This document shows positions 28,036-37,112 of a DNA stretch of 64,000 bases, in pieces; position 1 is the stretch's first letter, and each line of letters starts with the position of its first letter. A model generated the notes under the pieces. That model worked only from the letters and a program-made list of their open reading frames with translations, made no database searches and had not been told where the DNA came from. The translations under genes and the position numbers were made by a program. This DNA is from Bradyrhizobium altum (GTDB lineage: Bacteria > Pseudomonadota > Alphaproteobacteria > Rhizobiales > Xanthobacteraceae), in the NCBI RefSeq assembly GCF_020889705.1, contig NZ_JACMYP010000008.1:23926-87925 (forward strand), written 5' to 3'.

Positions 28036-28848
28036 ATGAAACGAACAGATGTCCAACGTCGCGCGTTCGCAATGCCGCTGACGAGCCCGGCCTACCCGAT
28101 CGGACCATACCGATTTTATCATCGCGAGTTCATGATCATCACCTATCGAACCGATCCCGGGAAGTTACGCGCGCTTGTGCCTGAGCCGCTGGAGGTCGAC
28201 GCGCCGGTGGTCAAGTTCGAGTTCATCCGGATGCCGGACTCCACCGGGTTCGGCGACTACACAGAAAGCGGGCAGGTGATCCCGGTAACGTTTGAAGGCC
28301 GGAAGGGGAACTACACTCATTGCATGTTCCTGGACGATCATCCGCCGATTGCCGGCGGGCGCGAACTTTGGGGATTTCCCAAGAAACTCGCGAAACCGAC
28401 GCTGCAGGCTGAGCTCGATACGCTCGTGGGTACGCTCAACTACGGGCCGGTCCGGGTGGCGACCGGGACAATGGGATACAAGCACCGGATGACTGACCTT
28501 GCGGCTGTGAAAGCCTCATTGGTCGCGCCGAACTTCCTCCTCAAGATTATCCCGCACGTCGATGGAACGCCGCGCATTTGCGAGTTGGTCGAATTTAGTC
28601 TGGAAGATATCGACCTTAAGGGGGCGTGGTCCGGTCCAGCCGGCCTTACCCTGGCCTCCCACGCACTTGCTCCGGTGGCCGAATTACCGGTGCTTGAAGT
28701 CCTTTCCGCGACCCATCTCATTGCTGACTTGACGCTCGGCCTCGGCAAGGTCGTGCACGACTATCTGGCGGACACCTCTCATCGAAGGGAAAACAGACCA
28801 GACAAACCTGCGGTCGCGCAGACCGACCTACTCGAGCCAGCTCGCTAG
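28036..28848 (+). CDS. adc: Acetoacetate decarboxylase
   Basis: 270 residues from the ATG at 28036 with AACAGGAG upstream. The family motif [12 protein letters not shown] at 110-121 holds the Schiff-base lysine (K116 or K117), and the downstream fold matches: [22 protein letters not shown] and a closing LGKVVHDYL. The reaction is acetoacetate to acetone and CO2. An operator copy upstream ties it to the CoA-transferase gene, so it may remove acetoacetate made by that pathway. An efflux operon follows 30 bp later and could be co-transcribed. Confidence 0.9.
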   Translation: MKRTDVQRRAFAMPLTSPAYPIGPYRFYHREFMIITYRTDPGKLRALVPEPLEVDAPVVKFEFIRMPDSTGFGDYTESGQVIPVTFEGRKGNYTHCMFLDDHPPIAGGRELWGFPKKLAKPTLQAELDTLVGTLNYGPVRVATGTMGYKHRMTDLAAVKASLVAPNFLLKIIPHVDGTPRICELVEFSLEDIDLKGAWSGPAGLTLASHALAPVAELPVLEVLSATHLIADLTLGLGKVVHDYLADTSHRRENRPDKPAVAQTDLLEPAR

Positions 28849-28878
28849 TAGAGTTAGCCCCGACCTTGGTGAAAGGCC

Positions 28879-30882
28879 ATGTTTGACGACGGACGGATGA
28901 AGATCGAGTTGCAGGGCGCGGGGCGTGCACTGCTCTTTGGACTACGGCTATGGGTCTCGGTCTGCCTCGCGATGTATATCGCATTCTGGCTGCAGCTCGA
29001 CGAACCATCCTGGGCGGGCACAGCGGCGGCTATCGTCTGTCAGCCGACGCTCGGGGCCTCGTTGCGAAAGAGCTGGTTCCGCCTGATTGGTACCGTCGTT
29101 GGCGGTATAGCCATCGTCGGGCTGACCGGCTGTTTCCCGCAGGACCGCGTGTTCTTCTTCGTCAGTCTGGCACTATGGGGTGGAGCGTGTGCATTCATCT
29201 CTACAGTCTTGCCGAACTTTGCATCGTACGCCGCAGCTTTGGCGGGATATACCGCGGCCATCATCGCCGGCAATCAGCTTGGTGCCGTCGGTGGCTTGAA
29301 CGGCGACGCATTCGTGCTTGCGTTAACCCGGGTGACAGAGATTGGCATCGGCATTGTCTCCGCCGGGGTCGTTCTTGCCGGCACGGACTTGGGCGCCGCA
29401 CGCCGACGATTGGCGACGCTCGTCGCCGGCCTAGCCAACGGGATAGCGACAAACTTCATAAGAACCTTGCAGGCAGCCGGGCCGAGCCTGTTGGATATGC
29501 GGTCCAGTCGGCGGGATTTCCTCCGACGTGTCGTTGCCCTCGATCCTATAATCGATCAGGCGGTCGGGGAATCGTCCGAGATCCGCTATCACTCGCCCGT
29601 GCTGCTGCAGGCAGTCGATGGTCTGCTCGCCGTCATATCGGGGTGGCGTGCGATCGCCAATCACCTTCGCTGGCTGCCACATGATCAGGCCACGAGAGAG
29701 ATGGCAATCGTGCTCCAAAGCCTTCCGCCCAAGCTAAGTTCGTTGCTCAATCAATCAGACCCCGCCCGCTGGGCGGCCAATCCTGTCGTTCTGCGTTCGG
29801 TCTGCGAAGCAGGAATCAACGAGCTAGTTGCCTTGGACGTCAAGACGCCGTCGCTGCGTCTGCTCGCAGATAAGGTAGCCGCAGCACTGGCAGGTATCGC
29901 CGACGCGCTCAACGGTTTGGCTTTGCTTGCCGGCGATCCCACGTTGCCTGTTCGCCGTTCTCGGGGAGCCTTCCACCTTCATGTCCCGGATTGGTTGCCT
30001 GCTTTGGTAAGCGGCGCGCGCACACTGCTGACGATTCTCGTCGCTGCCGCATTCTGGATACTCATCGCGTGGCCGGCTGGTGCAGAGGCCATCACCTTCG
30101 CTGCTATTTCCAGCATCCTGTTTGCTGGACGGGCGGATCAGGCTTACTTCAATGCCAGCGGCTTCGTGAAAGGAATATGCATCGCCGCCATGGCCGCAGC
30201 GGTCATCAATTTTGCCGTGCTGCCGAACCACGAGACGTTTGCTGCTTTCTGTCTCTCGATTGGCCTGTGGCTCGTCCCTTCGGGTGCCGCAGCGACACGA
30301 TGGCCGAGTATCGAATTCAACTACATGGCCTCGTATTTCGTACCGCTGCTCGCGCCTACGAACCAGTTGAGCTATGATACTGTGCAGTTTTACAACGATA
30401 CGCTGGCAATTCTTTCCGGCGCCGGTACAGCGGCCTTGTTCTTCTGCATCATACCGCCGCTGACGCCGGGTTTTCGAGCGCGCCGTCTGCTGGCATTGAC
30501 TCTGGCTGACCTGCGTCATCTGGCGCGGGGACGGGCGTTCCACGATTGGGCGGGGCGCGTACACAGCCGGCTTTCCGCCATGCCAGGGGAGGCGACACCC
30601 CGGCAGCGCGCCCACCTGCTGGCTGCACTGTCACTTGGGACCGAAATCGTGCAGCTGCGTTCGATTGCCGCCCCGTTCGGTGTCAGTGTTGTCCTTAGAG
30701 ACGCGGTCTCCGCGATTGCGGAAGGCAGGAGTTCGGTCGCCGTCACGGAGTTCCAGCGCCTCGATGAGCGGCTCGCCGCCCGCGCGGCCGACCCTGCGGC
30801 TTTGCGGGCGCGAAGCAGCATCATCGAGATCTCCGAGGTGCTGAACCAGCATGCCGTATATTTCGACGCGGTGAAGACATGA
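28879..30882 (+). CDS. FUSC family inner-membrane efflux protein (AaeB-like)
   Basis: 667 residues. Two membrane blocks of about six hydrophobic helices each (roughly 15-170 and 370-525) are separated by soluble segments, as in the FUSC/AaeB p-hydroxybenzoate efflux family. Recognisable starts are LWVSVCLAMYIAFWLQLDEP and WAGTAAAIVCQPTLGASLRK. The next two genes (DUF1656 and HlyD-type adaptor) overlap or abut it, giving the standard three-gene set. The role is export of aromatic acids or similar toxic weak acids, by family. Confidence 0.9.
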   Translation: MFDDGRMKIELQGAGRALLFGLRLWVSVCLAMYIAFWLQLDEPSWAGTAAAIVCQPTLGASLRKSWFRLIGTVVGGIAIVGLTGCFPQDRVFFFVSLALWGGACAFISTVLPNFASYAAALAGYTAAIIAGNQLGAVGGLNGDAFVLALTRVTEIGIGIVSAGVVLAGTDLGAARRRLATLVAGLANGIATNFIRTLQAAGPSLLDMRSSRRDFLRRVVALDPIIDQAVGESSEIRYHSPVLLQAVDGLLAVISGWRAIANHLRWLPHDQATREMAIVLQSLPPKLSSLLNQSDPARWAANPVVLRSVCEAGINELVALDVKTPSLRLLADKVAAALAGIADALNGLALLAGDPTLPVRRSRGAFHLHVPDWLPALVSGARTLLTILVAAAFWILIAWPAGAEAITFAAISSILFAGRADQAYFNASGFVKGICIAAMAAAVINFAVLPNHETFAAFCLSIGLWLVPSGAAATRWPSIEFNYMASYFVPLLAPTNQLSYDTVQFYNDTLAILSGAGTAALFFCIIPPLTPGFRARRLLALTLADLRHLARGRAFHDWAGRVHSRLSAMPGEATPRQRAHLLAALSLGTEIVQLRSIAAPFGVSVVLRDAVSAIAEGRSSVAVTEFQRLDERLAARAADPAALRARSSIIEISEVLNQHAVYFDAVKT

Positions 30883-31088
30883 AATTCACTGAGGTGAGTC
30901 TCTTCGGAGTCTATGTCGCTCCGATTTCCCTGATGATGTCCGCCGCTTGGCTGGTGGTCGTCGCATTGCGCCGAGTCGCCGATCGGTTCGGATTGCTACG
31001 CAATGTCTGGCACCCGACGCTGGTCGTCGCAGCGACCTACAGCATCGTTTTGTGGTTTATCGTGCTGACAGCTGCAGGGTGGCGGTAG
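30879..31088 (+). CDS. DUF1656 small membrane protein (AaeX-like)
   Basis: 69 residues, two predicted membrane helices, starting MKFTEVSLFGVYVAPIS. Its ATG overlaps the stop of the FUSC gene by four bases (ATGA), so translation is coupled. DUF1656 proteins regularly sit between FUSC and HlyD genes; their exact role is unknown. Confidence 0.88.
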   Translation: MKFTEVSLFGVYVAPISLMMSAAWLVVVALRRVADRFGLLRNVWHPTLVVAATYSIVLWFIVLTAAGWR

Positions 31089-31090
31089 CC

Positions 31091-32044
31091 GTGTCACATA
31101 TCGAAGCGCAAGTGACATCCGAGTTACCTGAATCGGGTCGTGACATCGACTGGCCGCGGCGACCCGATGACCGGCCGCACAGTGCCGGTCAGACTATCCT
31201 GCGGTTCGTCCTTACACTCGTCCTCGTCGGACTGGGGATCTGCGCGGGACACGCGATGTGGGGCATCTATATGGACACGCCCTGGACCCGCGATGGCACG
31301 GTCCGCGCCTATGTCGTGGCGATGGCGCCTGAAGTCGCGGGCCGCATTGTCGCGTTCCCTGTAGCTGACAATCAATATGTCCATAAGGGCGATCTGCTGC
31401 TGACGATCGAGCCAACAGATTACACGATCATGGTCCAACAGGCCGAGGCGGCGGTCGATCAGGCGCGCGCAAACGCCGAGAATGCCGAACGCGAAGCAAT
31501 GCGGCGCCAGCACCTATCAGATCTCGCGACGTCTGAAGAGCAAAGAGAGTCCTACAGTGCGGCCGCGCTCACCGCGAAGGCAAATTACCGGCAAGCTCTG
31601 GCGAAGTTGACGCAGGCGCGGGTGAACCTGGGGCGAACCTCGATCCGCTCGCCGGTGAATGGGTATGTGGCCAACTTGACGACGCAGCTCGGCGACTACG
31701 CGACGGCCGGCAAGCAGATCATTTCTTTGGTAGATGCCGACTCGTTCTGGGTAGATGGCTATTTCGAGGAGACTTATCTCGGCCGCATCCACGTAGGGAA
31801 TTCCGCCTGGGTAAAGCTGATAGGCCGTTCCGAGCCGTTGCAGGGACATGTCGAAAGTATCGCCCGCGGCATCGCCGTGGCGAACGCCGAGGCGGGTCCT
31901 TCAGGTCTGGCCAAGGTGAATCCGATTTACACCTGGGTACGGTTGGCACAACGGATTCCGGTACGCATCCATATCGACCGTGTGCCTGCCGGCATCGACC
32001 TGGTGGCCGGTCTGACTGCCACGATCGAAATCGACTCGAAATAG
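31091..32044 (+). CDS. HlyD/EmrA-type membrane fusion protein
   Basis: 317 residues from the GTG at 31091, two bases after the DUF1656 stop; no closer ATG fits. One N-terminal membrane helix (about 35-55) is followed by a barrel-sandwich hybrid start (GTVRAYVVAMAPEVAGRIV, VHKGDLLLTIEPTDY), a helical hairpin (about 115-175) and the returning lipoyl-like half (TSIRSPVNGYVANLTTQLGDYA). It links the FUSC pump to an outer-membrane channel, which is not encoded nearby. Confidence 0.9.
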   Translation: MSHIEAQVTSELPESGRDIDWPRRPDDRPHSAGQTILRFVLTLVLVGLGICAGHAMWGIYMDTPWTRDGTVRAYVVAMAPEVAGRIVAFPVADNQYVHKGDLLLTIEPTDYTIMVQQAEAAVDQARANAENAEREAMRRQHLSDLATSEEQRESYSAAALTAKANYRQALAKLTQARVNLGRTSIRSPVNGYVANLTTQLGDYATAGKQIISLVDADSFWVDGYFEETYLGRIHVGNSAWVKLIGRSEPLQGHVESIARGIAVANAEAGPSGLAKVNPIYTWVRLAQRIPVRIHIDRVPAGIDLVAGLTATIEIDSK

Positions 32045-32176
32045 CCGATCCGGGCCGGGACGCCGCGGCCAAAACCGTTTGATGCAAACATGGACCACGA
32101 GCCAATGCCGATCGAAATTTCAGAGCCGCCAGTGGGTTGTTGGCAAGACCTGCACGTCATTTGCTGCGGACATGAT

Positions 32177-32686
32177 TTAGCGGCTCGCCTTAAAGGTCTC
32201 CCATCGCGCCTCCCGCTCCCTCTGGTATTTGGCCGCTTGCTTGGCGATCAGATCCGCACGACGGAGCGGCTTTCCGCAGGAATCGCAGACTGGGCCGAGA
32301 CCAGCCGGGTTGCCGCAGCTGCGGTGGGTAAAATTCACGGCCCGGCCTTCCTTCGGCGACTTGACCCAGGTCTCACCCCAGGCACGCAGCGCCAGCAGCA
32401 CCGGGTAGAAGGCTTCGCCCTTCTCGGTCAGATGATATTGGTGGCGCAGTGGCCTCTTGTTGTAGACGCGCCGCTCTACCAGTCCGTCTGCTTCCAGTTT
32501 CTTCAGGCGAGTCGCGACCATTTGCGGCGTGGCCTCGGTTTGGGCCTGGAGCTCCTCGAAGTGGTGACTGCCCATGAACAGCTCGCGCAGCACCAGCACC
32601 GTCCAGTGGTCGCCCACCAAGGCCTCGGAGCGCGCCACGGGACAGAGCGTTTGGTCAGCCGCGTTGTCCTTCATCTTTCTCATCAC
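32177..32686 (-). CDS. HxlR-family transcriptional regulator
   Basis: 169 residues. The winged helix shows VARSEALVGDHWTVLVLRELFMG and the MVATRLKKLEADGLVERRVY wing typical of HxlR/MarR-like repressors. The C-terminus has a CGNPAGLGPVCDSCGKPL cysteine cluster that may bind zinc. It is transcribed divergently from the cysteine hydrolase at 32786; a dyad at 32709 between them is a probable operator. Confidence 0.9.
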   Translation of the reverse strand: MMRKMKDNAADQTLCPVARSEALVGDHWTVLVLRELFMGSHHFEELQAQTEATPQMVATRLKKLEADGLVERRVYNKRPLRHQYHLTEKGEAFYPVLLALRAWGETWVKSPKEGRAVNFTHRSCGNPAGLGPVCDSCGKPLRRADLIAKQAAKYQREREARWETFKASR

Positions 32687-32708
32687 GTTTTCTTCATCGC
32701 TCTTGTTA

Positions 32709-32723
32709 CTATGATTTTCATAG
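32709..32723. promoter_or_regulatory. Probable HxlR operator
   Basis: CTATGA-TTT-TCATAG is a perfect dyad with a further weak match on each side (TTA.. and ..CAA). It lies in the short divergent promoter between the HxlR gene and the cysteine hydrolase operon. Confidence 0.6.
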
Positions 32724-32785
32724 CAAGATAACTAGGCATGGATGGAAATTCAATGGGCCAGCGAGGCGGCCCCAGGAGATGACCG

Positions 32786-33412
32786 ATGCCCGAGACCACC
32801 TATCCGCGCGAGAGGACCGCGCTCCTCTTCGTCGACCCCTACAACGATTTCCTGTCCGAGGGTGGCAAGGTCTTTCCACGCATCCAGCCCATCGCTGATG
32901 AGGTCGGACTTCTCAATAACCTGCGCCAGCTAGACGGTGCGATCCGTGTAGCGGGGATCCAGGTGGTGATCGTTCCACACCGACGTTGGGAGCCGGGCGA
33001 CTACGAGGACTGGGACCATCCCAACCCGACCCAGCAATCGATCATGCATCGCCACAGCTTCGCGCGCGGCGAATGGGGCGGCGAATGGCATCCTGACTTC
33101 GCGCCGAAGCCTGGCGACCTCGTCGCTCGTGAGCATTGGGGACAAAGCGGCTTCGCCAATACCGACCTGGATTTCCTGCTGAAGCAGAAGGGCATTACGC
33201 ACGTGATCGTAGTCGGACTGCTCGCCAATACGTGCATCGAATCCACCGCCCGGTTCGCCATGGAGCTCGGCTATCACGTTACTTTGGTGCGGGACGCGAC
33301 TGCTGCGTTCTCGCACGAAATGATGCATGCCGCCCACGAGCTGAACGGCCCCACCTATGCGCACAGCATTGTTGGCACCCAGCAACTCATCGAGGCACTG
33401 CCCAAGGCGTGA
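32786..33412 (+). CDS. Cysteine hydrolase, isochorismatase family
   Basis: 208 residues. The nucleophile Cys lies in VVGLLANTCIESTARFA and the Asp in LLFVDPYNDFL. The usual triad lysine position is taken by His in REHWGQSGFANTDLDFLL; I recall a branch of the family with EHW here, so this is probably normal for that branch. Enzymes of this fold hydrolyse amides or vinyl ethers. It heads a unit with an MFS transporter (32 bp later) and a monooxygenase-fold protein, controlled by the divergent HxlR regulator. Confidence 0.85.
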   Translation: MPETTYPRERTALLFVDPYNDFLSEGGKVFPRIQPIADEVGLLNNLRQLDGAIRVAGIQVVIVPHRRWEPGDYEDWDHPNPTQQSIMHRHSFARGEWGGEWHPDFAPKPGDLVAREHWGQSGFANTDLDFLLKQKGITHVIVVGLLANTCIESTARFAMELGYHVTLVRDATAAFSHEMMHAAHELNGPTYAHSIVGTQQLIEALPKA

Positions 33413-33443
33413 TCGGACCCTCCTTCATCAGGCATTCTTCGCT

Positions 33444-34658
33444 ATGTCAGAGAAAGCTTCCTTTACGGAGACACAAGGATTCTCGCGGCGTCAGGTCTTC
33501 CTAATGGCCCTGAGCTGCGCGCTCGCCGTCTCGACCATCTACTACCACCAACCGCTGCTGCCGCAGATGGCCTCGGCATTTGGCGTCACCGTGTCACACG
33601 GAAGCCTCATCGGCACGTTGACACAGCTCGGATATGCAATGGGCCTGCTGCTATTCGTGCCGCTCGGCGACGGCATCCAACCGCGAAAGCTGGCGTCGCT
33701 GGCGATTAGCGCGAACGCAGTTGCGCTCATCGCCTGCGCAGTGGCGCCGACGTTCTCCCTGTTGGCCGGATGCAGCTTTCTTGTCGGAATGACCGCGGTC
33801 ACCGCACAGATTATCATTCCGGCGGTCTCGGGCCAAACAACGCCGGAGAGGCGAGGGCGCGTCGTCGGTTCGCTATTGGGCGGCCTCTCGTCGGGCGTCC
33901 TGCTGGCGCGCACGGTCAGTGGCGTCGTCGGCGCCCACCTGGGCTGGCGCGCAATCTTCGTGTTCGCGTCGGCCGCCGATCTGGCGCTGTTGGTCATCAT
34001 CATCCGATACCTGCCCTTGTCGGAAGTCCTGAGCACGATCCGATACCGCAACCTGATGCGTTCGCTGACCGTGCTGATAGGTGAGGAACGACTGCTGCGT
34101 ATCTCAGCGGCGACGAGCTTTCTTCTGTTCGCAGCCTTCAGTGCGCTTTGGACAACACTTGCCGCGCTTCTGGCGCGACCACCCTACGAGTTTGGTCCTG
34201 CTGCCATCGGGGCATTCGGACTCGTTGGAGCTCTGGGCCTCGCAGTGTCTCCACAGGTCGGAGCGGTCGCCGATCGGATCGGCGCCCGTAATATGGCTTC
34301 GTTCGGCGCGATCACCGTGACCATAGCCTTCGCTTTTGTCGCGGCGGGGGGTTTTAGCCTCTCCTGCCTGATTCTCGGCATGGTTCTCCTCGACCTTGGT
34401 AATCGTGCCGCACTCGTCGCCAACCAGACGCGGATTTACGCTCTGCGTCCGGAGGCCCGCAGCCGGCTGAACACGGTGCTTATGGTGTCCTACTTCCTCG
34501 GCGGGGCGAGCGGTGCCGTGCTTGGTGGCCTTGGCGCTCATTTTGAATCCTGGATCGGTCTCGCGGCAGTCGGCGCCACGCTGTCACTTGCGGCCGTAGC
34601 AGTGAATGCACTTTCGTATAGACAAACCAGCCCAGCACTTACCGAAGAACGAGCATAA
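33444..34658 (+). CDS. MFS transporter
   Basis: 404 residues from the ATG at 33444. About twelve hydrophobic segments are visible. The first is SRRQVFLMALSCALAVSTIYYHQPLLPQ, followed by the loop motif LLFVPLGDGIQPRKL between helices 2 and 3. Such proton-driven carriers export drugs or small metabolites, or import the substrate of neighbouring enzymes. It is preceded by the cysteine hydrolase and followed 14 bp later by an antibiotic biosynthesis monooxygenase-type gene, so it belongs to the HxlR-controlled unit. Confidence 0.9.
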   Translation: MSEKASFTETQGFSRRQVFLMALSCALAVSTIYYHQPLLPQMASAFGVTVSHGSLIGTLTQLGYAMGLLLFVPLGDGIQPRKLASLAISANAVALIACAVAPTFSLLAGCSFLVGMTAVTAQIIIPAVSGQTTPERRGRVVGSLLGGLSSGVLLARTVSGVVGAHLGWRAIFVFASAADLALLVIIIRYLPLSEVLSTIRYRNLMRSLTVLIGEERLLRISAATSFLLFAAFSALWTTLAALLARPPYEFGPAAIGAFGLVGALGLAVSPQVGAVADRIGARNMASFGAITVTIAFAFVAAGGFSLSCLILGMVLLDLGNRAALVANQTRIYALRPEARSRLNTVLMVSYFLGGASGAVLGGLGAHFESWIGLAAVGATLSLAAVAVNALSYRQTSPALTEERA

Positions 34659-34672
34659 AAGGAGAATGTGAC

Positions 34673-34966
34673 ATGTCCAAACTTGTAATCATGGGAACGG
34701 TTGAAGTTGCGCCGGAGCGGCGCGATCAGGTCCTTCCGTTGCTGATGGCCCACCGAGCCCGTTGTCTGAAGGATGAGCCCGGCACTCTGCGATTCGAAGT
34801 GTTGCTCCCTCGCGAGGGCGATTCAAGAATCCTCATCCACGAAGTTTACCAGGATGACGAGGCGTTCGAGGCGCATCGGAACGCGCCGTCCAGAGCGCAA
34901 TGGCTGCAAGAGACGACCGGGATGGACGTCAAGGTCATAGCGACAAGGTGTTCGCCTGTTGAGTAA
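34673..34966 (+). CDS. Putative quinol monooxygenase (ABM family)
   Basis: 97 residues with AAAGGAGAA before the ATG. A single ferredoxin-like ABM domain: LVIMGTVEVAPERRDQVL, CLKDEPGTLRFEVL, ILIHEVYQDDEAFEAHRNAP. Relatives (YgiN-like) oxidise quinols, act as heme-free monooxygenases or bind small molecules. Last gene of the HxlR-linked unit. Confidence 0.85.
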   Translation: MSKLVIMGTVEVAPERRDQVLPLLMAHRARCLKDEPGTLRFEVLLPREGDSRILIHEVYQDDEAFEAHRNAPSRAQWLQETTGMDVKVIATRCSPVE

Positions 34967-35072
34967 TCGCGGTCTGGACGAAATCCGACAGCCCGTTGAT
35001 CTTTGCTTTTAGTTTGGAAATGCGCCGTTTCCTGAGGCGAATATCAGGATGTTCGACAAAGGAGAAACCTCG

Positions 35073-35219
35073 ATGACCACGCAATTTACCAGGTCCCATC
35101 GCTACGAGCTGGTGCACGGTGAGGATAGCGACTTTATTGCCTATCAGCTACATTTCGGGGATGGCGTCTGGCGAACGGTTTCGACATGGATGATTCCGCC
35201 CACCGCCCTTGCTGAATAA
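35073..35219 (+). CDS. Small hypothetical protein (48 residues)
   Basis: A 48-codon frame preceded by AAAGGAGAAACC, an excellent ribosome site. The sequence starts MTTQFTRSHRYELVHGEDSD and continues FIAYQLHFGDGVWRTVSTW. It is protein-like, with no known motif. It lies alone between the ABM gene and the tautomerase gene; the 265 bp after it look empty. It could be an N-terminal remnant of a longer gene. Confidence 0.5.
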   Translation: MTTQFTRSHRYELVHGEDSDFIAYQLHFGDGVWRTVSTWMIPPTALAE

Positions 35220-35485
35220 CGCTGGAGCACCGTCTCGTCACGAGAACGCGTGGAAAAGATCTGCACGAGCGCACAAGCGGAAGGCGTTCTACATACGCGT
35301 TTTGGACGATCGCATGGACTGACGTCGTCATCGATCCGCTGGAATTGCGGTGGTCGTTTGGCCAAGGGATCGCCCAGGACGCGATTTGATTTCGAGCGGT
35401 TCGGCCCGTTTATGACGGGTTCATATCAATCGCGTCCGTCACAGGCGAACCGTTTTGCGGTGATCAAACCAGCAAGGAGGGCAAA

Positions 35486-35944
35486 ATGCCTACATACGTG
35501 TGTTCGCTCGCGGAAGGCTTAGTGAACGACAGCCAAAAAGCCGCGATCGCCAAGGCCGTGACACGGATTCACAGCGAGGAGACTGGCGCCCCAAGCTACT
35601 TTGTACAGGTCGTCATTGAGGAAAAGAAACCTGCTGATCGTTTCCTTGGCGGTTCGCGTGCCGCAGGACAGATCTGGATCCGGGGCGATATCCGAGCTGG
35701 CCGAACCCAAGCTCAGCGGAATGCGGTAATGTTGCGTATAATGAAGGAGGTTGCGCGGATCACCAATGCAAAAGAGGAGGAGATCTGGGTTTATCTCAGC
35801 AATCTGGAGCCGACGGATATGCTGGAATTCGGCCACGTGCTGCCGCAGCCAGGTGAGGAGGCCGATTGGTTTAACCGGCTACCGAAGCCGCTGCAGGAGT
35901 ACCTTGCGCAGCTTGGGACAACCAAAGACACGTTTACTCTTTGA
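35486..35944 (+). CDS. Tautomerase superfamily protein
   Basis: 152 residues with AAGGAGG upstream. After the initiator Met is Pro (MPTYVCSLAEGLVNDSQK), the catalytic N-terminal proline of the 4-oxalocrotonate tautomerase superfamily. The double-length form with IWVYLSNLEPTDMLEFGHVLP is like malonate-semialdehyde decarboxylase or cis-3-chloroacrylic acid dehalogenase members. The exact reaction cannot be read. It is monocistronic, as far as can be seen. Confidence 0.85.
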   Translation: MPTYVCSLAEGLVNDSQKAAIAKAVTRIHSEETGAPSYFVQVVIEEKKPADRFLGGSRAAGQIWIRGDIRAGRTQAQRNAVMLRIMKEVARITNAKEEEIWVYLSNLEPTDMLEFGHVLPQPGEEADWFNRLPKPLQEYLAQLGTTKDTFTL

Positions 35945-36168
35945 TCGCATTTATTGACTGAGTTGCGATCGATCGTCCTGCTTGCGACGGGATGTTCGCG
36001 GCAGGCTCTAAGCTGCAAGGCGCGCGGCACGATGGCCATTGTCGTTTGCGTGCACAATCTATGGCCGATCCGGTTCGGTCGCGGCTCGTAGTCCACGGTG
36101 ATCTCCTCAGTCGTGAGGGCGAGAAGAGCCATGAGTAGGTAAGCCGCTGGTACCCGAGGAAAATACAA

Positions 36169-36411
36169 ATGCGCTTCGTTTTGGTGCTGCTCCTTTTCAC
36201 CGCTTTCTATGCTTCTGCGAACGCCGCCGCAATAGGCTATCATGCCAAATCGCGGCACGTCATCGTTCGTCCCAGCTTGGCTGTGGTCCCAAGCTACGTC
36301 ACTCCGGGCGGTGTGCGGATCTATCCCGACGGGTCCGTTCCGGGTGGTCTGCGAACCGACCACGACGAGCCTCCCGCCTACGATGATCCATCCAGGTTTG
36401 GCGGCGGCTGA
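36169..36411 (+). CDS. Small secreted hypothetical protein
   Basis: 80 residues. The N-terminal MRFVLVLLLFTAFYASANAA is a signal peptide; the mature part, GYHAKSRHVIVRPS..., is basic, then Pro/Gly/Asp-rich, and ends DPSRFGGG. I recall similar short periplasmic proteins as common, multi-copy and of unknown function in Bradyrhizobium. Confidence 0.75.
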   Translation: MRFVLVLLLFTAFYASANAAAIGYHAKSRHVIVRPSLAVVPSYVTPGGVRIYPDGSVPGGLRTDHDEPPAYDDPSRFGGG

Positions 36412-36571
36412 TCTGAAGACGCGCAGCAGTGCGATAGGCTGTTCGCTGCCGATCCTTTTTTAGCCAGATATTCGAGCACCGGATCGCTATGCGTTATCTC
36501 TTCCATCAGCGCAGGACCGCTTTGTGAAGAAGTGGCTCGCCGGCTGGCAGTTCTACGACTGCCTCATTCTA

Positions 36572-36603
36572 GCTGATAAGCTTTCATACAAAACCTTATC
36601 AGT
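36572..36603. repeat. 32-bp palindrome, copy D (13-6-13)
   Basis: Left arm GCTGATAAGCTTT, spacer CATACA, right arm AAACCTTATCAGT. It lies 22 kb from copy C and about 320 bp before the tRNA remnant, just beyond the 3' end of a minus-strand frame. Same length as the others, different spacer. Confidence 0.65.
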
Positions 36604-36622
36604 TGCCAACCGGCCCTGCCGA

Positions 36623-36934
36623 TTATTTTGATTGCGGTGGGGCCGGACAGGAGATGGTCTTCGTCCGGTTCGAAGTCGAATCCTCTGCCCCGTAATACTT
36701 CTTGACCTTTGCATGCGATCGAAGGTTTTCGGGACGGTACGGCATTCGCTCATAGCAGTGCTGCACCCCGCCGTTGTGGGCAAACCGTTCGAGAACGGTC
36801 GAGTGCAGGATCGCTTCGTCTTGTACTTCGCGCAGACCTTTTTCCCATTTGAAGCGGCCGCTCAGATATGGCCATTCGTTCGCGTTGTTTCCGGTGCGAA
36901 ACTGGTGCGGTTGAAGCCCAACGTTCAGACTCAT
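36623..36934 (-). CDS. Hypothetical protein next to the tRNA remnant
   Basis: 103 residues; hydrophilic, protein-like composition (FKWEKGLREVQDEAILHS, RPENLRSHAKVKKYYG), with no recognised domain. The proposed ATG at 36934 lies inside the tRNA remnant, so the true start may be internal (for example the Met in CYERMPYRP) or the frame may be a fusion created by integration. Function unknown. Confidence 0.35.
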   Translation of the reverse strand: MSLNVGLQPHQFRTGNNANEWPYLSGRFKWEKGLREVQDEAILHSTVLERFAHNGGVQHCYERMPYRPENLRSHAKVKKYYGAEDSTSNRTKTISCPAPPQSK

Positions 36935-36974
36935 AACCTGAAGGTCATAGGTTCAAATCCCTGTCCCCGCAACC
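36926..36974 (+). pseudogene. 3' fragment of an initiator tRNA-Met (fMet) gene
   Basis: CAGACTCATAACCTGAAGG followed by TCATAGGTTCAAATC and the acceptor end CCCCGCAACCA matches the anticodon loop (CAT), variable region, T-arm and encoded CCA of bacterial initiator tRNA. The 5' half (acceptor, D-arm) is not present upstream, and the T-arm carries an extra base. Such 3' fragments are the usual scar (attR/attL) left when an island integrates into a tRNA gene. Confidence 0.8.
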
Positions 36975-36980
36975 AACGCT

Positions 36981-36997
36981 CCCCTAGAATCTAGGGG
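36981..36997 (+). terminator. Hairpin just downstream of the tRNA fragment
   Basis: CCCCTAG-AAT-CTAGGGG, a perfect 7-bp stem seven bases after the CCA end. It could be the tRNA terminator carried along, or a part of the integration site. No strong T-tract follows. Confidence 0.5.
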
Positions 36998-37112
36998 TTC
37001 GGGAAACTCTTCGTCGGCCTCAAAGGATGCATTCAAAAAACTGCAATGCTCGGTCAGCTGGTCAGCTGGCAATCGCGCAGGAAGCACAGAAAGCGGGATG
37101 ATGGCAAAAGGC

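Noticed and set aside
36926..36974. A complete tRNA-Met gene
   Set aside because: The acceptor 5' strand and D-arm are absent upstream and the T-arm has an extra base, so only a 3' fragment is present.
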